Shown here: in pieces, positions 1 to 8,099 of the stretch
Layout: the number at the start of each line of letters is the position of its first letter
Position numbering within the stretch: position 1 is the stretch's first letter
DNA from: Auxenochlorella pyrenoidosa
Lineage: Eukaryota; Chlorophyta; Trebouxiophyceae; Chlorellales; Chlorellaceae
Direction: 5' to 3'
Assembly: GCA_001430745.1 (NCBI GenBank)
Contig: KQ481984.1
Coordinates: forward strand, 27,540 to 38,773
Length of the DNA: 11,234 nt
The notes under the pieces: generated by a model
Database searches by the model: none
Seen by the model: only the letters and a program-made list of their open reading frames with translations
Told to the model about the DNA's origin: nothing
Made by a program: the position numbers and the translations under genes

Positions 1-2
1 GC

Positions 3-128
3 TCCGCTGACGAGGCGGATGCGGGCGCAGCAGCGCTGGCGGCCGCGGCAGCCGCCGCGCCCGCTGTGCCGCAGATCAACCGGCGCTGCAAGCGGCGGCG
101 GCGCGAGCTCCTGGAGGCCGCGGCCTGA
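3..128 (+). CDS. C-terminal fragment of an unrecognised protein (5' partial)
   Basis: An open frame enters from the left edge (first full codon at 3) and ends at TGA 126-128. The visible 41 residues run from an acidic start (SADEADAG) through an alanine-rich stretch (ALAAAAAAPAV) to a strongly basic segment (NRRCKRRRRELLEAAA). The basic run could be a nuclear or nucleolar localisation signal or an RNA-binding tail, but this is inference and no family is recognisable. The choice of frame rests on the composition and on this being the only frame that reads as a plausible acidic/alanine/basic tail; frame 1 is also open here but reads as arginine/proline-rich low-complexity sequence. The gene is convergent with the C2-domain gene, with stops 571 bp apart. 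The fragment may be only part of a last exon. Confidence 0.45.
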   Translation, partial: SADEADAGAAALAAAAAAAPAVPQINRRCKRRRRELLEAAA

Positions 129-370
129 GGCCAAGGGGCTAGAGCAATCTTTCTTCTTGATGCATCTGGCTGGCGGTTTCACCCTGTGCTCGCCGCTGCG
201 CAGTTTGGCTCTCCGACTGTCTGCAGCTAACGTCAGCTGTTCGTCTCTGCCTCCTGCCTGCTCTTGATGGCAAGTTTTCCCTCGTATTGACCAGCGCTGT
301 GAATGAGTATTGAGTGGTTGCACACTTCAGGATGGCAAGGTGAAGAGGGGGTCAAGCAGGGCCACTTTGC

Positions 371-394
371 CTGCTGCTGTTGCTGCTGCTGCTG
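371..394 (+). repeat. CTG trinucleotide tract
   Basis: Eight triplets, (CTG)3 TTG (CTG)4, read on the plus strand (CAG on the minus). It lies in the convergent intergenic region, probably in 3' UTR. CAG/CTG tracts are common in GC-rich algal genomes and are not by themselves functional. Confidence 0.85.
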
Positions 395-658
395 CGTTGT
401 GGCATGCTCAGCGCTTGGCATAGCGCACACCTGACCGTAGCTGCCACCTGCAGGCTGCCAGTCTGCTTGCGAGCAGGCTGTGTGGTGCTTGTTGGCGGGG
501 GCCGCCGCCGCCCTGCACTCGCTCGGGTCTCCCCTCAGCTCCCCTCCCTGCTGCTCTGCTGCCGCTCCGCTGTCCCGCAGTCATTCTTTGCACCGCCGCT
601 GTCGCGCGCCGCCCCTCTGGGTCACGCAGCATCATGGCTGATACAAGGCAGAACCGCG

Positions 659-681
659 CTGTCGCTTAACTGTCGCTTAAC
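659..681. repeat. 11-bp tandem duplication downstream of the C2 gene stop
   Basis: The unit CTGTCGCTTAA occurs twice head to tail (659-669 and 670-680). In the minus-strand transcript of the C2-domain gene it begins about 20 nt after the stop codon, so it lies in that 3' UTR. No function is assigned. Confidence 0.8.
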
Positions 682-699
682 CGCCCTCCGCGGGGGGCG

Positions 700-2052
700 T
701 CACGCCGCGTCGGGCATGGCGCGGTGGCTGATGCACAGCTCCACAGCGCCCAGCTCCCGGCCCCCCTTGGTCAGGGGCACCTCCACCACCTGCCGCGTGC
801 CTCGCTCCAGCACCTGCCGAGAGGGGAAAGTGGGCTGGGCAAGCGAGTGTGTGTGTGTGTGCGTGTGTGTGTGGTGGGGGGGGGGGGATGGAGTGGGGGG
901 CACGAAGCGGGAGAAAATCGAGGGGAGTGCGGCTCTGCCAGCGGTGTCTGGCGGCGCCGCCTGTCGTCCGCCCCGATGCCGCTGCATGCGAGGTGGGCCA
1001 CCAGGCCAGGGTAGAACCCCCCATGTCCCCGGCCCCGGCCTGTTCAGAGTTGGCATGGCTTGCCATACATTTTTCAGTCTGCTGCACAGCACGGCCCCCA
1101 CCTGTCGAAGGTCCACCTGGCCCGCCCCCACAAGGTCGTCCCCCTCGCCCCGCAGCTGGCCGTGCACCTGAGCAAGGAGGCAAGGATGAGTGCAGGTGGC
1201 GGCATGTCGCAGCTGGCCAGGCACATGACGCAATGAGGGCAGCAGCAGGAGCGCCCTCGGGCGCTGCTGGCCGCCGCCCGCCCCTTCGGCCTGCTGCCCT
1301 GCCGCATGCTGTCCCCAGCAGACCGCCCACCTCCAGGTGCAGCGCCCTGGGCGTGCCGCCCTCGTATTCAAACTCAAGGCTGTCGCCCCATTGAGTGGCG
1401 CCCTGCAGAGGAGGAGGCTTGCGGGCAGCTGGAGGGGACAGATATTGGCTGTGCACCGCAAAGATCCTGCCAGTCAGCGTGCGTGCCGTGATGCACAATA
1501 TCTGCTCATGGCAGGGCATGGTCCAGACCAGATCTGGTAGCTCCTGCAACCATGACACACGCCCTGCGGGCAGAGATACTGCAGGCGCCACGCTCTTATA
1601 GCCCGCCCACCTTCTCATGCCGGCCCGGCCCTGTCGTTGAGCGAGCCTGCCGCGAGCCAGGCACCTCCACGACGCAGAAGGCCGGCTCAGAGGGCAGGAG
1701 CGCGTGCACCTGCAGAGGGGAGCGCTAAGCGGTCTGCTGGCGAGGCGGCACAATTGCCACCCCCTAGCTGCAGCTCGCGCACACTACCGGGCGCCAGCGC
1801 TACATTTGCATAGAGTCAGTCTATGCCCGAGGACGCTGCCCAGGAGAATGCCTCGATGTATATTCTTGTCTCGGAGCTCAGTCTCGACAGCGGACTGAGA
1901 GGATTTAACGGGGCATTGCATTTGCTCACAGAAGCTGCATCTCAGTTCCGACAAATTAAATGGGTTGAAAGTTTCGGTCGGGACGGGAGGACAAAAGACC
2001 CGCTCACCCCGTGGCCGTGTGCCGAATCGACAACCACAGTCAGCTTACCCAT
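700..2052 (-). CDS. Small single-C2-domain protein (131 aa, 5 exons)
   Basis: Minus-strand exons: 2052-2008, 1709-1611, 1402-1331, 1167-1102 and 813-700, stop TGA at 702-700. All four introns are GT-AG and phase 0; the spliced CDS is 396 nt. The start ATG (2052) lies directly at the first strand of the domain (MGKLTVVVDSAHG). Later C2 signatures follow: FCVVEV (26-31), the SLEFEYEGG strand (56-64), LHLEV, DDLVGAG (82-88) with VDLRQ, and the last strand ELGAVELCI. The whole protein is one C2 domain, as in small plant C2 proteins of the ERG1/SRC2 type that bind membrane phospholipids. Loop 1 has EPAF where DPY is usual, and loop 3 keeps only the Asp pair of DDLVG, so calcium binding is doubtful (inference). 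The segment TGTCTGCAG just before ATG resembles an acceptor, so a 5' UTR intron is possible. Function unknown beyond probable membrane or partner binding. Confidence 0.87.
847..887. repeat. GT microsatellite and poly-G run in C2-gene intron 4
   Basis: Alternating GT (with one GC interruption) followed by GG-T and a poly-G run, on the plus strand. On the minus (sense) strand of the C2-domain gene this is poly-C followed by CA repeats, a pyrimidine-rich segment inside intron 4 (1101-814), about 35-70 nt before its acceptor. Such a run is prone to replication slippage and sequencing error. Confidence 0.9.
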
Positions 2053-2249
2053 CTGCAGACAATGTGTTCAGGCTATTCAGAAGTGAAGAAAGCAACAGAT
2101 TGCTGCTAGGGGGCATCTGGCCCTATTTTCTTGCAGCACGCCGCCCGCAGCGCGCCGCTGAGCGCTGGTGCCGCCGTGCCCTGCATCTTGTTCACACTGT
2201 GTCTCAAGGGTGCGCATGAACAAGGGACCGTGTCATGCCGTCCTCTTTG

Positions 2250-2254
2250 TTACA
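2250..2254 (-). terminator. Possible poly(A) signal TGTAA (GSK3, distal)
   Basis: TTACA on the plus strand is TGTAA on the minus, the chlorophyte polyadenylation signal, about 655 nt after the GSK3 stop. It would put the GSK3 3' end about 180 bp before the C2-gene start codon. The proximal copy at 2378-2374 may be used instead. Confidence 0.35.
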
Positions 2255-2373
2255 TTGGACGAGCGGGGCGCGCCTCCAATCGGTGCTCCGATGCTTCCGT
2301 GCACGCCCACACACTCGCTGCCGCTGCAGTCAACGGCATGCTCGCACCCCTGTCTGCTTTCGTCAGCTGGGAG

Positions 2374-2378
2374 TTACA
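2374..2378 (-). terminator. Possible poly(A) signal TGTAA (GSK3, proximal)
   Basis: Minus-strand TGTAA about 530 nt after the GSK3 stop codon. The 3' UTR it implies is of a length usual for green algal mRNAs. A five-base motif alone is weak evidence. Confidence 0.4.
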
Positions 2379-2907
2379 AGAAAGGTATGTGCTGTTGTGG
2401 CCTTTGCACCAGCGGCGCGGTGGGCCGGGTCAGTTGGCGAGACAGAGGCAGAGGGCAAAAGGAGAGCAGGCCGCCCCATCAGGGGCAAGGTTTGGTCGAA
2501 GTAGGAGAGAGAGAGGGTTGGGGGCAAGGCGTACACAGCACGGGGCCTGCGGGGGTCACCGCTCTGGGCCTGAGGGCAGAGCCCAGGCACCGGGGAAAAA
2601 GGGAGAGAGGCGCGAGCAAAGGCGAGCAGAAACGAGAGCGGTAGCAGTGAAGAGCACAGGCTAAGCGACTGTTAGGAGGGGGGGAGGCAGTCAGTGAGCT
2701 GGCGGGAGGGTAGGGGGTGGTGGCGGGTGAATCTTATCTGAATGGCAGTCAGAGCCTAGCCTAGGGGTTGCCTAGCGGGGCGGCAGGGGATGGGAGGGCG
2801 GGCTGGCGGGCCAGGCGGCCGCTGGAGGTGCGCACAGACAACTAGCGGCGGCTGCTCCTGCAGCAGCGGTGCTGGCTGCTGTCCCAGCTGGCGAATGCTG
2901 CAGCGCC

Positions 2908-5900
2908 TCACGCCTGGCCGGGCGATGAAGCGGCTGCTGGCGTCCGCACCCGCGGCTGCAGCTGCGCGTGCAGCTCTGGCGATGCCTGCCGCAGCTCACC
3001 ATCGATCCAGTTGAACAGCGGCGGCAGTGGACGGCCTGCACGTGTGGGCCGGGGTGTGTGGGCAACCTGTGGCATGCAGCATGGGGCTAGAGTAGGCCCC
3101 GTCCAAGCAGCCTTGCCATACTGTACAATGTTGCTGTGTCGCTAACGTCTCCATTAAATCCTGGCGCTGTCCTCTGCACAGCGCCCAAAGCAGCGAGGCA
3201 GCAGGCTGTTGCACCCACCGTTGGGCAGGCGGCAGGCCGGGTCTCGCAGCTCATCAAAGAAGGGGTGCCGAATCGCCTCGAGCGCTGTCATGCGCTGCGT
3301 GGGGCTGTACACCAGCAGCTTGCTGACCTGCTCCACAACGGCCAGCAAGGGAGGAGCAGGGAGGGTGAGTCTGGCGGGCGAGGGCATGACCCGGGCCAGG
3401 CTGGAAATGCACCCATAGCAGGTGCGCAGCTGCGCTGGGGCGCCTGGCCATTGCACCATATCTGCCTCACAGCTCCCTGCTGTGCTGCCCTACAGGCCTG
3501 CAGTGCAGCACTCACCAAGTCCACGGCGTCGGCGGGCATGCGCTTGGAGAAGACCTTGGCCCACGGGTGCGCCTTGATTTGCGGGAACTTGAACTGCAGG
3601 GCGGGGCGGGGGGCAGGGCAGGCTGGGCGGCGGGCGTGATGTGGGGTGTCGCTCGGCACACAAGCCGGGCGCAGCAGAAAGCTGGGCGGGAGCAGCTGCA
3701 GCTAGGCAACTTCAAGTTAAGCAGCCAGAGCAATACCCAAGGCGCTGATGCTGCAGCACAGCCAACTGCGTCCCAGCTGCTACTCATCCCTGGCTGCCGC
3801 CAGCTTGCGGCCAACCCCACCCCCCACCCCCCTACCCCCACCCCACGCGCACAAACGCAGGGCCCCCCTGCTATTCGCGCCGATACGCACACACACCTCT
3901 GTGTAGTTGGGGTTCATGGCGTGGATCTCCTCGCGCGTGGGCGTGCCCAGCACCTTGATGATCTCCACCAGCTGGTCGACGCCGCTCTCCCCCGGGAACA
4001 GCGGCGACCCCAGCAGCAGCTCAGCCATGACGCAGCCCACGCTCCACACCTGCCGGGGGGTGGAGTGGGGGTGGGGTGGGGTGGGGCGTTGAAAGGGACG
4101 CGCTGAACGCCTCTGTTCAACCCCGCTGTTCAACAGGGGGGCTGGCGGGGCGAGCCAGGGTTAGGCACACAGGGGCCTCGGGGCAGAGGGCCCTCAGCAG
4201 CAAAGCAGCCGCAGCGCGCGCGCAGCCAGTGCTGTGCTAGGCTGCCAGCAGCACACGGGCGCGGCAGCCGGGATGCGGCGGGCCGGCGGCACACGGGGGG
4301 CAGCAGGCCGCCGCGCTCACGTCAATGGCGCAAGTGTAGTCGGTGGCCCCGAAGATCAGCTCGGGGGCGCGGTAGTAGCGCGAGCAGATGTACGAGATGT
4401 TGGGCTCGCCACGCACCAGCGCCTTGGCCGACCCAAAGTCGCACAGCTTGAGCGCGTGGCTGTTGATGTTGACCAGCAGGTTCTGCGGCTTGATGTCCCT
4501 GCGGCGGCGCGGGCAAGGCTGGCAGGCTTCAGCGCTGGCGCGGGCGACGCGGGCAAGCCGTCAGCCAGGGACGACGATGCACCCTAAATAGCCTGCTCCA
4601 ACAAGCGGCGAGAGGGGCCAGTCAGCCACTTGTAGACTGCATCCATCAGCCAGCCCTGCGACAGGCCCCACCTGTGGCACACGCCGATGGAGTGGATGTG
4701 CGCCAGCGCGCGCAGCATCTGGTACGTGTACAGCTTGACAAGGATGATGGGCATGCGCTGCGGGGGGGTGTGGCCAAGAGCCAGCACAAGCACGCAAGGT
4801 GAGCGGCAGGCAGGTGTAATGAGGGGGCAGAGTGCATCAGGGGCGGCAGAGAGGGGCGGGTCCGCCCTGCTGTGCCGTCCCTGCAGTCGCGGCGCGCACC
4901 CGCTCTGCCAGCGCTCGCCCCTGCTGCGCTGCGGCCAGCACCCACCTGCTCATTCTTGGTGTAGTGCTTGTTGATGCGGTACACGGTGTCGGGCACGTAC
5001 TCCAGCACCAGGTTGAGGTACACCTGCTGGGATCAGCAGCAGGGGGCCAGAGCACAGCAGGAATGAGCAGGAACACAGGAACAGGAATGCAGCCGTGCGG
5101 CGCACCAGTTGGCAGCCTGCCTGCGGGCGCGCCCTGCCTCCATCACTTTAGCTGCTGTTGCTGAGTCAAGCGGCGACGCCTTTTTACCACGCAACCACAT
5201 CCATTGCACACTCCGTCCGGCGGCGGCACTTGAATGCGGCAACAGTCATCGGGCCGGCAGCAACAAAGCACCTGCTGGCAGTACGTCAGCCACCCACCTC
5301 GTCCTTCTCGGTGGTGGTGTAGAAGCAGTGCTTGAGCTGCACGATGTTGGGGTGGCTCATCATGCGGATGATCTGCAGCTCGCGGTTTTTAAACCGCTTG
5401 TCCTGCAGCACCTTCTTGATGGCCACCTGCGGAAGGGGTGGGCGACAAAGGGGGAGGGCAGGCCGGTTGAGGTGAGACCCTCAAGCCTGCTACAGCGCTT
5501 CTTATGCGCATGTATGCTTGCGTGTTGCGCTGCCACCAGCAGGGCTGCACTGTTGTCTTCGACGTGCGACACCACCGGAGCGCTGACACAGCCTTCAGCT
5601 GCTAAGATGAAAAATGCACGGCAGGAGGCACTTTGTGCCGTGAGCTGCCGATTCCCTGCTCGGGTGCCCCAACGCAGCCACGCACCGTCTCGCCCGTCTC
5701 TATGCACTTGGCCTGGAACACCACGCCAAAGGAGCCGTTGCCCACGACGCGCTCGGTGAGGTACCGGATGACCTGCTTGTTGGGCCCGCTGCCGCCCACC
5801 GTGGTGATCACGTGGCCCACATTGTTGGGGTCGCCCTCTGCAGGTGGTGGCGGGCAGCCACGCGGCTTGGAACCGAGGACAGGCATCAACGCCGTGGCAG

Positions 5901-6665
5901 GCAGGCACACTGGCTCATGCTCGAGCCCAGCGAGGCGGGGCGGCGGCCCAGAACACCAGCTGGCACGGGGCTGGGATGTGGACCGCCCGAGGCTGTGTTT
6001 CGGCGCGCCTGCTGCCAGGCTGCAGCACAGTGAGTGGTCTGAGCCTGTAGATGCTGTTGCGACGGCTGGAGACAGATGGCCTCGCGGCTGGCCATCTGCT
6101 GGCACTGCGGCCGTGGCAGGCCTTGAGGCCCTCACTGCAGGCTGCCATGTCATTGGCGTATTGCGGCTGACACCACTCCCAATCATCCGACTGGCATCGA
6201 TGCACACACATCGTCAGCTCAATCCCTGCAGCTTGGCCACAGTTGCGGGCAGTCACCTGTGACGCGGCCCTCAAACACCGGCTCCTTGCCCTCCCGCTGC
6301 GCCGGCGACAGCGTCAGCTCCTTGAACTGCTGCTGCACCTCTGCGGTGGCCCGCACATGGCTGGCCGTGGTGGGCGCCTGCAGGCAAACACACGGCGCAG
6401 TGGGGAGCAGCGCAGAAGCCAGGCCAGGACGGTCGGGTGGTGAAGAGCGGCGGGGAGCGATAGCGGCGCACTGCGCACGCGAGCAGGGTGGGGCCCGCGG
6501 CTCATCCCGGCCCACTGGGCGGATCCCCGACTCGGGCTGTTCCGCCACAGTCGACGCGATCGAGGCGCAGCGACTGTCCCTCACCCGTGAGCTCGAGCTC
6601 CCTGCCGCCTCTGCCGTGGAGTCGCTGCTGCTGCGCTTTCCGGTGAACTTCTTGAGCGTGTCCAT
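2908..6665 (-). CDS. GSK3: Glycogen synthase kinase 3 / shaggy-like Ser/Thr kinase (430 aa, 11 exons)
   Basis: Minus-strand exons: 6665-6585, 6377-6257, 5837-5686, 5426-5298, 5023-4946, 4757-4672, 4498-4321, 4049-3897, 3593-3516, 3327-3219, 3035-2908 (TGA 2910-2908). All introns are GT-AG; the spliced CDS is 1293 nt. An in-frame TAG 17 codons upstream (6716-6714), with no ATG in between, fixes the start. Landmarks: a Ser-rich N-terminus; glycine loop GNGSFG (100-105); VAIK with Lys122; the RFKNRE helix with Glu134; HRD (215-217); DFG (236-238); activation-loop Tyr252 in [12 protein letters not shown]; the TREE motif (313-316) known from plant BIN2-type kinases; [11 protein letters not shown] and LPPLFNW near the end. 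The three residues of the primed-substrate phosphate pocket (Arg133, Arg216, Lys241) are all present, so it should act on pre-phosphorylated substrates and be active. GSK3 kinases work in the cytosol and nucleus. The gene shares a divergent promoter with SEM1. Plant-sized and intact. Confidence 0.96.
4067..4086 (+). other. Potential G-quadruplex in GSK3 intron 7
   Basis: Four runs of at least four G separated by single T bases on the plus strand. On the sense (minus) strand this is a C-rich tract ending some 17 nt before the exon 8 acceptor, so it doubles as the polypyrimidine tract. The G-rich strand is the template for GSK3 transcription, where a quadruplex could slow polymerase; that is inference. 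Confidence 0.6.
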
Positions 6666-7255
6666 TGGGCGCAGCAGTCTACCCCTGAGAGGCCCACATA
6701 GGCAGGGCCGTTGCTAGTCGTAACGCTCAGCGGGCGGCTGGAGGCTTGGGAGGGGGACGAGACCTTAGGGGGATCGGAGGGGGCGAGAACAGGCGCCGGA
6801 ACGCCGCATGGGGACCGGCAAGCAGGCACGGCAGGCGGGGCAGGCGGCAAATGGGCGCCCCACTCCCTATTGCTCCCGATCCCAACGTCGTCCTCCCATC
6901 TCGCTGCGCCGATCACCTCTGCCGGACTGGCCCCTACTCCCTTGCCCCGCCTGATCGCGCACTGCTTCTCAAGCTCGTGAGTGAGGGCCAAGCCGCAGAA
7001 GGGCAGCTGCTGGTCTTGCTGAGCTGCGCCCGGCAGCCAGGGCGGGGCTCGCCCTGTTGAGGGGGGCTCTCCGGGCGGGCGGTGCTGTCGCCTAGCGCCG
7101 TTGCCCCCCCTGCTGCAGCAGCGTCCTTGCTGCATGCCTCGCTCCTTGGGCCTGCTCTCTTGGATGCATGCCTGACCGAGAGCGATGGGCCGTCCAAGCT
7201 GAGCCGGGCAACAGTTTCCCGACTCTCTGCAGGAGCAAGACCAGCAGCAGCAGCC
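6666..7255. promoter_or_regulatory. Divergent promoter shared by GSK3 and SEM1
   Basis: The 590 bp between the two start codons must carry both promoters and 5' UTRs. No clear TATA or CCAAT box is visible. Just before the SEM1 ATG there is CTCTCTGCAGGAGC (a possible 5' UTR acceptor) and a CAG run. The context GCCATGG at the SEM1 start is a good initiation context. Long open frames in this stretch on both strands have no recognisable domain. Confidence 0.6.
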
Positions 7256-7923
7256 ATGGCCGACCCTGCCAAGCAGCAGCAGCCGACGCAGGAGCAGATA
7301 GTGGAGGAGGATGAGTTTGAGGAGTTTGCTGTGGAAGGTGAGCTCATCCGGCGCTGCAGCTTCTTGCGAGGGAGGGCTGAGGGCGGCGCGGCGGCGCCTT
7401 CCTGGCGCCGGCTCCAGGCACGGGCGGCTTTGACGGAGTGCCCACTGGCCAATGCTGCACCCACCGTGCCTTTCGCATTGCTGTTGGCATGCGATCGGAT
7501 CTGGCCGTGCGCTGCGATCTTGCAAGCTCTGAAGCGATGAATTTGGACAGTGCGCAGAGCATTGGCACTCGCCCGCACCGTTGGCCAGTCGACTTCAGAC
7601 AGCGCCGCCAGCGCTGAACAATCCAGGGCACGTTGCCACGCCGCAAAATCCTTCCAACACTCCTTCCCTTTGCCTGTGCGCCGCCACTCCCACCCCAAGC
7701 CTCCAACAATCCGCTTTTCTTGCACACACCCCACGCCCACCCACCCCGAACCCCCGGCCGCACCCTGCCTGCAGACTGGGACGCGAGCGCGGAGGACCCG
7801 CAAAATGCAGCGCTGTGGGAGCAGGACTGGGACGACGACAACATCCAGGACGACTTCTCCCAGCGGCTCAAGGCGGAGCTGCAGCGCCAGATGCAGCAGC
7901 AGCAGCAGGCGGCCGGCAAGTGA
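7256..7923 (+). CDS. SEM1: 26S proteasome lid subunit SEM1/DSS1 (76 aa, 2 exons)
   Basis: Plus-strand exons 7256-7337 and 7775-7923 (TGA 7921-7923), joined by a GT-AG intron of 437 nt that splits an Asp codon; the spliced CDS is 231 nt. The product matches the SEM1/DSS1 family along its length: acidic block EEDEFEEFAVEDW (17-29), then LWEQDWDDDNIQDDFS, then a short C-terminal helix (RLKAELQRQM). Family length is about 70-90 residues. SEM1 is a mostly disordered acidic protein that staples together lid subunits of the 26S proteasome; in other eukaryotes it also works in the TREX-2 mRNA export complex and with BRCA2. Two glutamine runs (7-9 and 66-70) flank the conserved core and come from CAG triplets. 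It is head-to-head with GSK3 and tail-to-tail with the cysteine hydrolase gene. Confidence 0.95.
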
Positions 7924-8018
7924 GGCGGCGGGTCGGGGCGGCGCAGGCAGGGGCGGCCCTGATGCCGCCGCTAGCCTGCGCCGCCCCTCACCACCCTCCT
8001 GTACAATATCACGCTGGC

Positions 8019-8023
8019 TGTAA
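8019..8023 (+). terminator. Poly(A) signal TGTAA for SEM1 (proximal)
   Basis: TGTAA about 95 nt after the SEM1 stop, in GGCTGTAAGATAAG. It fits the chlorophyte signal; a second copy lies 33 nt further on. Confidence 0.5.
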
Positions 8024-8051
8024 GATAAGCAGCCTGGCTGTGCTCAGGATT

Positions 8052-8056
8052 TGTAA
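8052..8056 (+). terminator. Poly(A) signal TGTAA for SEM1 (distal)
   Basis: TGTAA followed by A residues, about 130 nt after the SEM1 stop. It faces the minus-strand TGTAA at 8069-8065 across an 8-bp gap. Confidence 0.5.
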
Positions 8057-8064
8057 AAAGGGCG

Positions 8065-8069
8065 TTACA
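8065..8069 (-). terminator. Poly(A) signal TGTAA for the cysteine hydrolase gene
   Basis: TTACA on the plus strand, TGTAA on the minus, 31 nt after the hydrolase stop codon. No other minus-strand TGTAA is seen before the SEM1 coding exon, so the hydrolase 3' UTR may be only about 50 nt. Such a short UTR lowers confidence. Confidence 0.4.
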
Positions 8070-8099
8070 GCAGACACTCCATCTTTGGCAACTGTGCTC

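Larger units (their letters stand above)
129..699. other. Convergent intergenic region holding two 3' UTRs
   Basis: This stretch lies between the stop of the left-edge gene (plus) and the stop of the C2-domain gene (minus). I see no supported gene in it. It should hold both 3' UTRs. No TGTAA poly(A) motif is visible on either strand, so the 3' end signals here are not the standard ones or are variants. It contains a CTG triplet tract (371-394) and an 11-bp tandem duplication (659-681). Longer open frames here are arginine/proline/alanine-rich and typical of chance open frames in GC-rich DNA. Confidence 0.5.
2053..2907. other. Intergenic: GSK3 3' UTR and C2-gene promoter
   Basis: This lies between the GSK3 stop (2908) and the C2-gene start (2052), both on the minus strand. 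I see no supported gene. The left end should hold the promoter and 5' UTR of the C2 gene; no TATA box is convincing. The rest is probably the GSK3 3' UTR, which can be placed because minus-strand TGTAA motifs occur at 2378-2374 and 2254-2250. The stretch 2500-2660 is strongly purine-rich on the plus strand (GA runs). An inverted repeat CCTAG-C-CTAGG lies at 2755-2765. Open frames here, for example 2131-2664 plus, have low-complexity Arg/Gly/Ala composition and no recognisable domain. Confidence 0.55.
7924..8099. other. Short convergent intergenic region (two overlapping 3' UTRs)
   Basis: Only 176 bp separate the SEM1 stop (plus) from the hydrolase stop (minus). Plus-strand TGTAA motifs at 8019-8023 and 8052-8056 and a minus-strand TGTAA at 8069-8065 lie here, so the two mRNA 3' ends probably overlap. 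Confidence 0.6.

Noticed and set aside
380..1171. A 263-codon open frame on the plus strand.
   Set aside because: It translates the GT repeat and the antisense of C2-gene exons 4 and 5. No domain is visible.
677..1753. A 358-codon open frame on the minus strand.
   Set aside because: It runs through C2-gene introns. Only 1331-1402 is coding in this frame; elsewhere it is low-complexity Arg/Pro/Ala sequence with CA-repeat His/Thr runs.
2131..2664. A 177-codon open frame on the plus strand between the C2 and GSK3 genes.
   Set aside because: Arg/Gly/Gln-rich with purine repeats, no recognisable domain, no splice partners; it fits antisense of the GSK3 3' UTR.
6581..7525. A 314-codon open frame on the minus strand across the GSK3 to SEM1 promoter.
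   Set aside because: It is out of frame with GSK3 exon 1 and antisense to SEM1 exon 1; the composition is that of chance GC-rich frames.
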